Shown piece by piece: positions 58,017 to 64,000 of a stretch of 64,000 nucleotides of DNA. Source of the DNA: Hyalangium gracile (GTDB lineage: Bacteria; Myxococcota; Myxococcia; Myxococcales; Myxococcaceae). The notes under the pieces were generated by a model, which saw nothing but the letters and a program-made list of their open reading frames with translations, was not told the origin of the DNA and did not search any database. The stretch covers positions 62,001-126,000 of the forward strand of contig NZ_JAHXBG010000027.1 of the NCBI RefSeq assembly GCF_020103725.1. Reading direction: 5' to 3'. Each line of letters opens with the position of its first letter. The first letter of the stretch is position 1. The translations under genes were made by a program, and so were the position numbers.

Positions 58017-60557
58017 ATGTCTTCCCCGTCCTCTCCTGACTTCCAGCAGCTCTTCGAGAAGTGTCCGGGCCTGTACCTGATCGCCCTGCCGGACGCGGAC
58101 TTCACCCTGGTCGCGGTGAGTGATGCCTACCTGAGCGCCACGATGGCGACTCGCGAGGGCATCCTCGGCCGGCCCCTCTTCGAGGTGTTCCCCGACAACC
58201 CGGCGGACCCCAGCGCAACGGGCGTGCGCAACCTGCGCGCCTCGCTCGAGCGGGCGCGGGCCACCCGCTCGGCTGACACCATGGCCGTGCAGAAGTACGA
58301 CATCCGGCGTCCCGCGGCCGAAGGGGGCGGTTTCGAGGAGCGGTATTGGAGCCCCATCAACCTCCCCGTCCTGTCTCCCGAGGGCGCGGTGCGCTACCTC
58401 CTCCACCGCGTGGAGGACGTGACGGACTCCGTGCGCCTGGCCCGCCGGGGCGACGACGAGCGAGAGCGCACGACGGCCCTCCAGAGCCGGAACCTGGAGG
58501 TGGAGTTGCCGCGCCGGAGTCAGGAGCTCCAGACCGCCAACCAGGAGCTGCGTGAGGCGCTGCGGGCGCGCGACGAGGCGCTGGCCCAAGCCTCCCAGGC
58601 CCGCGCGGAGGCCGAGCGTCAGCGCGCCTGGCTCCATTCGCTGTTCATGCAGGCACCCACGGCCATCGCCATCTTCCGGGGGCCTCGGTACATCATCGAG
58701 CTGGCCAGTCACCTGATGTGCCGCATCTGGGGCCGCCACCCCGAGCAGGTGCTCGGCAAGCCCCTCTTCGAAGCGCTGCCCGAGGCCGCGGACCAGGGAT
58801 TCGAGGAGCTGCTCGATGGGGTGCTCGCCACCGGAGAGCCCTACGTTGGAAGGGAGCTTCCCGCGAGGCTGGCCCGCCTGGAAGGAGGTGCCCTCGAGGA
58901 CGTGCTCTTCAACTTCGTCTACGAGCCCATGCGCGACAGCCAGGGGCACGTGGAGGGCGTCATCGCCGTCGCCTCGGACGTGACCGAGCAGGTGCGGGCG
59001 CGACGGCAGACGGAGGCGCTCGCCGCCGAGGAGCTCCGCACCGCCGAGGAGCGGCTGCGCCTGGCCACGGAGGCCATGGGGCTGGGAACGTGGGACATGA
59101 ACCTCACCACGGACACTCTGGTGTGCGACGAGCGCATGTGCGCTCTCTTCGGGCTGCCAGCGAGCGCCCCCGTCCTCGTGGCTCCTTCCACCCTGTTCTC
59201 ACGCGTCCATCCCGAGGATTGCGAGCACCTGGAGCGGCTCACACGGGAGGCATTGGCACCTGGCGGCACGGGTGGCTTCGCATGCGAGTGCCGTGTCGCC
59301 CCCGGAGAGGGCCAGGAGGAGCGGTGGGTCTGCATGCAGGGCCGGGTTCACCTCGACGCGACGGGGCGTCCCGTGCGCTTCCTGGGCACGGGCCAGGACA
59401 TCACCGGGCGCAAGCGCGCCGCGGCGCAGCTGGCGCGCAACACGGCCATTCTCCAGGCCATACTCCAGAGCATTCCGGATGCCCTGTACGTGGGCGATGC
59501 CACCGGCATCAAGCAGGCCAACGCCGCGGCCTTGGAGATGCTGGGGTTCGGCTCGCTGGAGGAGCTGAACCAGAACGTCGCGCTCCTGGGGGAGCGTCTT
59601 CAAAACCGCTCCATCGAGGACGGCCACCGGCTCACGCTGGAGGAGGAGCCGTTCATGCGGGCCTTTCACGGGCAGCCGACCGTTCAAGAGGTGCGCACCC
59701 GCCACCTCGTGACGGGCAGGGAGCTGGTGGTGCGCTGCGCCGCCGCCCCCGTCCGTGTCGGGGACGAAATCGTGGGAGCCGTCGCCGTCAACACCGACGT
59801 GACCGAGCGCAAGCAGGCCGAGGCGGAGCTGCAGCAGGCCGCGGAGTTCCGCGAGCGCTTCATCGGCATCGTCTCCCATGATCTGCGCAACCCGCTCAAC
59901 GCCATCCTCCTCTCCGCCAACGCGCTGATGCGCTCCGACTGCGTGCTCCAGCAGCACTTGAAGAGCGTGCGGCGTATCGCCACCAGCGCCGAGCGCATGG
60001 GGCGGATGATCTCGGACCTGCTCGACTTCACGCGCGGAAGGCTGGGCGGAGGCATTCCCATCAGCTCCCGCCCGGCCCATCTGCGCTCCATCTGCCAGCA
60101 GGTGCTGGAGGAGCTGGGGGCCGGCAACGCCCAGCGGGAGCTGCGGCTGAGGACGCAAGGCGATCTCCGGGGCGAGTGGGACTCCGACCGGCTGGCCCAG
60201 CTGCTCGGCAACCTGGGCAAGAACGCGCTGGACTACAGCCCCGAGGACAGCCCGGTGGACTTCGTGGCGAGGGACGAGGGGGACACCGTGTGCGTGGAGG
60301 TCCACAACGGAGGCCCCCCCATTCCGGAGGACCTGCTCCCGCACATCTTCGAGCCCTTCCGGCGGTCCACGGACGACGGCCATCCGACATCCGGGCTGGG
60401 CCTGGGCCTGTTCATCGTCCAGCAGATCGCCCGGGCGCACGGGGGCCGGGTCGAGGTGAGCTCCACCGAGGCGGAGGGGACCACCTTCGCCGTGCGGCTG
60501 CCGCGCTCCGCCCCCATCCCGGAAGCGCAGGCCCGCCCCATGGCGGCCGCGCGCTAG
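58017..60557 (+). CDS. Soluble histidine kinase with four PAS/PAC units
   Basis: The 846-residue protein has no membrane helix. PAS-like units lie at about 10-150 (FEKCPGLYLIALPDADFTLV, ending YLLHRVEDVTDSVRL), 200-330 (SLFMQAPTAIAIFRGPRYI), 340-480 (ATEAMGLGTWDMNLTTDTL, a PAS_3 form with W) and 480-610 (ILQSIPDALYVGDATGI). A coiled coil joins the first two. HisKA is near 615 (GIVSHDLRNPLNAILLSANA) and HATPase near 710-830 (LLGNLGKNALDYSPED, VEVHNGGPPIPEDLLPHIFEPF, GLGLGLFIVQQI). The first PAS unit has an N-terminal extension of the kind seen in myxobacterial kinases. Start ATG 58017 is chosen because the first PAS follows directly. No response regulator is adjacent; an 18-base-loop hairpin separates it from the convergent kinase. 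Confidence 0.93.
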   Translation: MSSPSSPDFQQLFEKCPGLYLIALPDADFTLVAVSDAYLSATMATREGILGRPLFEVFPDNPADPSATGVRNLRASLERARATRSADTMAVQKYDIRRPAAEGGGFEERYWSPINLPVLSPEGAVRYLLHRVEDVTDSVRLARRGDDERERTTALQSRNLEVELPRRSQELQTANQELREALRARDEALAQASQARAEAERQRAWLHSLFMQAPTAIAIFRGPRYIIELASHLMCRIWGRHPEQVLGKPLFEALPEAADQGFEELLDGVLATGEPYVGRELPARLARLEGGALEDVLFNFVYEPMRDSQGHVEGVIAVASDVTEQVRARRQTEALAAEELRTAEERLRLATEAMGLGTWDMNLTTDTLVCDERMCALFGLPASAPVLVAPSTLFSRVHPEDCEHLERLTREALAPGGTGGFACECRVAPGEGQEERWVCMQGRVHLDATGRPVRFLGTGQDITGRKRAAAQLARNTAILQAILQSIPDALYVGDATGIKQANAAALEMLGFGSLEELNQNVALLGERLQNRSIEDGHRLTLEEEPFMRAFHGQPTVQEVRTRHLVTGRELVVRCAAAPVRVGDEIVGAVAVNTDVTERKQAEAELQQAAEFRERFIGIVSHDLRNPLNAILLSANALMRSDCVLQQHLKSVRRIATSAERMGRMISDLLDFTRGRLGGGIPISSRPAHLRSICQQVLEELGAGNAQRELRLRTQGDLRGEWDSDRLAQLLGNLGKNALDYSPEDSPVDFVARDEGDTVCVEVHNGGPPIPEDLLPHIFEPFRRSTDDGHPTSGLGLGLFIVQQIARAHGGRVEVSSTEAEGTTFAVRLPRSAPIPEAQARPMAAAR

Positions 60558-60588
60558 GCCGTCCGGTCCGAGGGCCTGGGCGACGGCC
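60557..60588. terminator. Bidirectional terminator-like hairpin between convergent genes
   Basis: GGCCGTC (60557-60563) pairs with GACGGCC (60582-60588) across 18 bases. The element sits exactly between the stop of the multi-PAS kinase and the end of the kinase-PilZ gene (60609), where a two-way terminator is expected. No T-run is seen on either strand. Confidence 0.4.
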
Positions 60589-60608
60589 CGGCTCCTGGCG
60601 CGAAGCGC

Positions 60609-62492
60609 TCAGCGCCCCATCGCTTCCGAGGAAGGCGGCGTGCTGCGCAGCCGGGCCCGCACCGTGCGCCAGCGCTTGAGCGCCTCCAGGTGGAGCGGAT
60701 CCACCCGCAGCGCCGCCTCGTACGAGCGCAACGCCTCCGCGAGCTTGCCCTGCGCGGCGAACGCATCCCCCGTGGCCAGGTGCAGCGTCGCGTGCCCCTC
60801 CGGCACGCGGTTGCGCGCCAGGAAGCGCCGGCGGCACTCCTCCAGCGCCGTCACCGTCAGCCCCGCCGACAGGCACCGCTGCACGCCCTCCAGGTTGCGC
60901 AGCTCCGCGTCATACTCCGCCCGGCGCTCCGGGTGACTCAGCACCTGGAACGCCTCCGCCACACGCTCCAGCGCTCGCTCCGCCCGCGCCCGCTGGCTCG
61001 GAGCCAGCGTCAGCTTCAGCAGCGGCTCGAGCGCCAGCCGCGCCTCGCGCGCGCTCACCCGCACCGTGTCGAAGTCCGCGTCCCACGTCGTCCCCAGCAC
61101 CCGGTAGTGGTCCCCCAGCAGCCGTCCCCCGAAGCGCTGCAGCACCGCCTCCGCCCGCTCGTCCTCCCGAACGTTGCTCACCGGTGGCGTCTGTGGCGCC
61201 ACCCGCTCGCCCGCCAGCAGCTTCTCGAAGGCCTCCTGGAAGCCCGGCGCCGTGTCTCGCAGCTGCACCCCGAAGCCCGGCGTCATGTGCCACTGATGCG
61301 CCTGCTCCGGAGACACGTGCCGCACCACCTGCCCCGTGCACGCCAGCTCTCCCCCCGGCAGCCGCAGCAGCAGCCCCACGTCCACCAGCAGCGGTGGAGG
61401 CGGCGACTGCGTGTGCAGGAACAGCCCCGTGCGCCCCACCCGCTCGCAGCGCAGCTCCGCCGACACCGGCTCGCCGCTCACCCGCACCCGCGCCGTGAAG
61501 GACGGCGGCGGCTCCCGCTTCGGCGCCAGCGCCCCTCGCAGCGCCTCCCGCAGCTCCCCGGCCGAGGCGAAGCGATCCTCCGGCCGCTTGGCCATCGCCC
61601 GCGCCAGCACCTGGGAGAGCGCTCGCGGCACCTGGGGCCGCACCTCGTGCGCCAGGCGCGGCGCCTTCAGCAGGTGCGCCATCAGCACCTCCGCCGGATG
61701 GTTCCCCGTGAAGGGCATCCGCCCCGTCACCAGGAAGTAGCCCATCACCCCCACCGCGTACAGGTCCGTGCGCGCGTCCACCGGCAGGCCGCCGCACTGC
61801 TCGGGCGACATGAACTCCGGCGTGCCCAGCACCGCCCCATCCTGCGTGGGCGTCATCCCCGTCGGGTACGTCAGCAGCTTGGCGATGCCGAAATCCAGCA
61901 GCTTCACCCGGTGCTTGCCGTGGCTGCCCGGCACCAGGAACACGTTGGCCGGCTTGAGGTCCCGGTGCACCACGCCGTGCGCGTGCGCCGCCCCCAGCGC
62001 GTCACACACCTGCGAGAGCAGATCCACCGCCAGCGCCAGCTCCAGCGGCCCCTGCGCGAACGAGGCCAGGCTCTGCCCCTCCAGGTGCTCCATCACCAGG
62101 TACGGGCGCCCCTCCCGCATGTCCAGGTCATAGAGCGTGACGACGTTCTCGTGCTGGATCAGCGTCAGCGTGCGCGCCTCGGAGAGGAAGCGGGACACCA
62201 GCCGTCTGTCCCTCGCCAGGTGCGCGTGCAGCACCTTCACCGCCACGCGCTTCTGGATGAGCGCATGCTCGGCCAGCCACACCGTGCCCATGCCGCCGCG
62301 CCCCAGCTCGCGCACCACCTGGAAGCTGCCGAACTTCTGCCCGACGAAGGAGTCCCCCTCCTCCGCCAGCTCCGGGACCGGGCTCGGCGCGCGGCGCGGC
62401 TCCACCGCCCCACCGCTCTGACGGATGAGCGTCGGGCACTCGGCCTCGAGGTGCGGACTCGCGCAGTTGCAGACGGACGGGGACGCTTGCAA
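60609..62492 (-). CDS. Ser/Thr kinase fused to PilZ-like, J-like and TPR regions
   Basis: The 627-residue protein starts at TTG 62492 (weak ribosome-binding site). Residues 1-35 hold a small Cys cluster (VCNCASPHLEAEC). Residues 55-315 are an intact kinase: LGRGGMGTVWLAEHA, RVAVKVL, VVHRDLKPANVFLV, DFGIAK, TPEFMSPEQ. Residues about 330-430 are PilZ-like (FTARVRVSGEPVSAELRC, RTGLFLHTQSPPPPLLVDVG, GQVVRHVSPEQ); the typical R-x-x-x-R is not clear, so c-di-GMP binding is uncertain. Residues 459-530 resemble a J domain (GDHYRVLGTTWDADFDTVRV, FQVLSHPERRAEYDAEL) but lack HPD. Residues 540-610 are TPR-like (ATGDAFAAQGKLAEALRSYE). This combined layout is unusual. It converges on the multi-PAS kinase; the partial histidine kinase on the same strand lies 271 bases upstream. 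Confidence 0.85.
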   Translation of the reverse strand: MQASPSVCNCASPHLEAECPTLIRQSGGAVEPRRAPSPVPELAEEGDSFVGQKFGSFQVVRELGRGGMGTVWLAEHALIQKRVAVKVLHAHLARDRRLVSRFLSEARTLTLIQHENVVTLYDLDMREGRPYLVMEHLEGQSLASFAQGPLELALAVDLLSQVCDALGAAHAHGVVHRDLKPANVFLVPGSHGKHRVKLLDFGIAKLLTYPTGMTPTQDGAVLGTPEFMSPEQCGGLPVDARTDLYAVGVMGYFLVTGRMPFTGNHPAEVLMAHLLKAPRLAHEVRPQVPRALSQVLARAMAKRPEDRFASAGELREALRGALAPKREPPPSFTARVRVSGEPVSAELRCERVGRTGLFLHTQSPPPPLLVDVGLLLRLPGGELACTGQVVRHVSPEQAHQWHMTPGFGVQLRDTAPGFQEAFEKLLAGERVAPQTPPVSNVREDERAEAVLQRFGGRLLGDHYRVLGTTWDADFDTVRVSAREARLALEPLLKLTLAPSQRARAERALERVAEAFQVLSHPERRAEYDAELRNLEGVQRCLSAGLTVTALEECRRRFLARNRVPEGHATLHLATGDAFAAQGKLAEALRSYEAALRVDPLHLEALKRWRTVRARLRSTPPSSEAMGR

Positions 62493-62628
62493 GGCAGGGT
62501 TCCGGGGCGACGCGGAGGGTCAATGTCCGGGCCCACCCACACCCGAACATGTGCACCCGATGCGACAACCGTGCCGACCCCGGCTCACACCTACCCATCA
62601 CTGCAAGTGCCCCACAAGCGGCTGATCG

Positions 62629-62657
62629 GATTCAGATTTCGGACACTGTCCTGAATC
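62629..62657. promoter_or_regulatory. Inverted repeat upstream of the kinase-PilZ gene
   Basis: GATTCAG (62629-62635) and CTGAATC (62651-62657) are perfect 7-bp inverted repeats with a 15-base spacer, in the 271-base gap between the histidine-kinase end (62764) and the kinase-PilZ start (62492). It lies 137 bases or more before that start, where an operator could be. A GGAAGA/TCTTCC hairpin after the histidine-kinase stop is a weak terminator candidate. Confidence 0.35.
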
Positions 62658-62763
62658 GCTCTCCTCCCGCGGGGCAGGGAGCCATGACGGCAGCCGGTAG
62701 GAATTCCAGCCCCACCTTGGGAAGAATTTTCAGTCTTCCGGCCGGGCCGCCCGCACGCGCGCC

Positions 62764-64000
62764 TCAGTGCACGGCCTGCCCCAGCAGCGCGGCGACGGCC
62801 GAGACGAGCTCCTCGGAGACCAGGAGGTTGCCCTTGGCCTCCGCCAGGTCCGGCACCCGCACCGTGTCCTCCGCGCCGGGCAGGCCCTCCTGACGGGCTG
62901 GCCGCAGCGGCAGGCGGACGGTGAAGGTGGAGCCCAGGCCGGGCCCCTCGCTCGCCACCTCCACCGAGCCTCCATGCAGCTCCACCAGGTGCCGCACGAT
63001 GGCCAGCCCCAGCCCCAGGCCGCCCTGCTCCCGGCCGATCTCTCCCTGGCGGAAGCGCTCGAAGACGTGGGGCAGCAGCTCGCGAGGGATGCCCTTGCCC
63101 GTGTCGCGCACCACCACCTCCACCGTGGCGCCGCGGGGGTGAGCGCTCAGCGCCACGCACCCGCCGCTGTCGGTGAACTTGATGGCGTTGGTGAGCAGGT
63201 TCCACAGCACCTGCTGCAGCCGCGTGGGGTCCGCCATCACCGTCTCGCTCAGCGGCCCCAGGTCGGCCATGAGCCGCACCCCGCGCATCTCCGCCGTGGG
63301 CCGCACGCTCTCCAGCGCCGCCTCCACCACCTCGCGCAGCGCCACCTCCTTCAGGTTCAGCAGCAGCTTGCCGCTGGTGATGCGCGAGACGTCCAGCAGA
63401 TCCTCCACCAGCTGGCGCTGCACCCGGGCGTTGCGCTCGATGATGGCCAGGCCGCGGCGCCGGCCGTGCTCGTCCAGGTCGTCCCGCTTGAGCAGCATCT
63501 GCGTCCACCCGAGGATGGACGTCAGCGGCGTGCGCAGCTCGTGCGAGAGCGTGGCGAGGAACTCGTCCTTGAGGCGGTTGGCCTCCTGGGCCGCGCGCTG
63601 GGCGCGCTGGGCCTCGCCGTAGAGCAGCGCGTTGTCCATGGCCACCGCGGCGCGCCGGCCCAGCTCCTCGGCCAGGGCCAGGTCCCTGGCGTCATAGCGG
63701 TGGCGCTTGCTGGCGATGACGAAGGTGAGCACGCCGAAGTTCCGCTCGCGCGCGCGCATGGGCACGTGGATGCAGGAAGAGAAGCCCACCTCGCGCAGCA
63801 GCGCCGCGTGCTCGGCGTCCGTGGCCAGCCGCTGCAGCAGCGAGTCCGGCACGTCCAGCAGCAGCTCGGGCGTGCCGGAGTCCAGCACCCGCCCCACCCC
63901 GGACGGGCTGCCCTGCCGCGGCGGGAAGCGCCGGTGCAGCTCCAGCAGCCGCTCGGCCTTGCCGCCCTCCACGTGCGCCACCGCCACGCGCGTCAGCCGC
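62764..64000 (-). CDS. GAF-type histidine kinase, C-terminal part (start lies beyond the window)
   Basis: The frame is open to the window's right edge, so the N-terminus is missing. The visible 412 residues start inside a GAF domain (LLLDVPDSLLQRLATDAEHA, CIHVPMRARERNFGVLTFVI, then LALAEELGRRAAVAMDNAL). HisKA follows with EFLATLSHELRTPLTSILGW, His near residue 155 of the visible part. HATPase then has NLLTNAIKFTDSGG, VVRDTGKGIPRELLPHVFERF and GGLGLGLAIVRHLVELHG. The C-terminal 45 residues have no receiver domain. It is a soluble-looking sensor kinase of the type with a GAF input, possibly preceded by PAS domains upstream. No regulator lies downstream in the window, so its partner is unknown. 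Confidence 0.95.
   Translation of the reverse strand, partial: RLTRVAVAHVEGGKAERLLELHRRFPPRQGSPSGVGRVLDSGTPELLLDVPDSLLQRLATDAEHAALLREVGFSSCIHVPMRARERNFGVLTFVIASKRHRYDARDLALAEELGRRAAVAMDNALLYGEAQRAQRAAQEANRLKDEFLATLSHELRTPLTSILGWTQMLLKRDDLDEHGRRRGLAIIERNARVQRQLVEDLLDVSRITSGKLLLNLKEVALREVVEAALESVRPTAEMRGVRLMADLGPLSETVMADPTRLQQVLWNLLTNAIKFTDSGGCVALSAHPRGATVEVVVRDTGKGIPRELLPHVFERFRQGEIGREQGGLGLGLAIVRHLVELHGGSVEVASEGPGLGSTFTVRLPLRPARQEGLPGAEDTVRVPDLAEAKGNLLVSEELVSAVAALLGQAVH

Noticed and set aside
1-64000. tRNA, rRNA, CRISPR repeats, insertion sequences, phage or integration genes
   Set aside because: None seen: no cloverleaf or repeat-spacer pattern, no transposase or integrase motif, and no flanking target duplications.

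Overview
The window looks like a piece of a large, GC-rich myxobacterial genome, probably suborder Cystobacterineae (the Archangium/Cystobacter/Stigmatella type). This is an inference from gene content. There are five Ser/Thr kinase genes, several hybrid or multi-PAS histidine kinases, a DUF2381-kinase pair, a SitA-like lipoprotein toxin with an immunity gene, many lipoproteins and strong GC third-position bias. I see no rRNA, tRNA, insertion sequence, prophage or CRISPR array.

Layout. 1-10 kb: the tail of a Ser/Thr kinase; a degenerate GT51-like membrane protein; an FNR-like reductase; a two-gene lipoprotein operon (an LpoA-like TPR plus periplasmic-binding protein, and a WD40 propeller with an inserted retropepsin-like domain); and a kinase-GspE_N-pseudoreceiver fusion. 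10-13.5 kb: a polymorphic toxin/immunity pair, then dnaJ behind a long imperfect stem that covers its ribosome-binding region. 13.5-20.7 kb: a small hypothetical, an MsbA-type ABC exporter, membrane proteins of unknown role and a three-gene operon ending in a sigma factor. 20.7-27.7 kb: a 1270-residue kinase-ATPase and a RapA-like SWI2/SNF2 ATPase. 28-34.7 kb: an AT-rich structured leader, a multiheme cytochrome lipoprotein, a FIST sensor, a hybrid histidine kinase and a receiver, reading as one sensory operon. 34.8-38.3 kb: tryptophan 2,3-dioxygenase, a kynureninase-like enzyme and a methyltransferase. 38.4-43.4 kb: a Gly-rich lipoprotein and a surface-polysaccharide group. 43.7-50 kb: a LuxR-type regulator, CheR-PAS, a histidine kinase, a CheB-like protein and a second stand-alone receiver. 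50-56.2 kb: small proteins including a possible orphan toxin tip with a partner, an AarF/UbiB kinase, and DUF2381 plus a Ser/Thr kinase. 56.2-64 kb: a formaldehyde-dehydrogenase remnant, a Tat-exported SDR, a multi-PAS histidine kinase, a kinase-PilZ-J-like-TPR fusion and the C-terminal part of a GAF histidine kinase.

Three genes (cytochrome, CheB, the DUF2381-linked kinase) are each broken by an apparent loss of one base in a G/C run. In all three, one added base restores a continuous and sensible protein. Shared sequencing or assembly error is the simplest explanation, but contingency tracts are not excluded.

The most unusual items are the propeller with the retropepsin insertion, the FIST-cytochrome-kinase operon with its structured leader, the stem over the dnaJ ribosome-binding region, the kinase-PilZ-J-like fusion, and the Cys-rich tip overlapping a small downstream gene.
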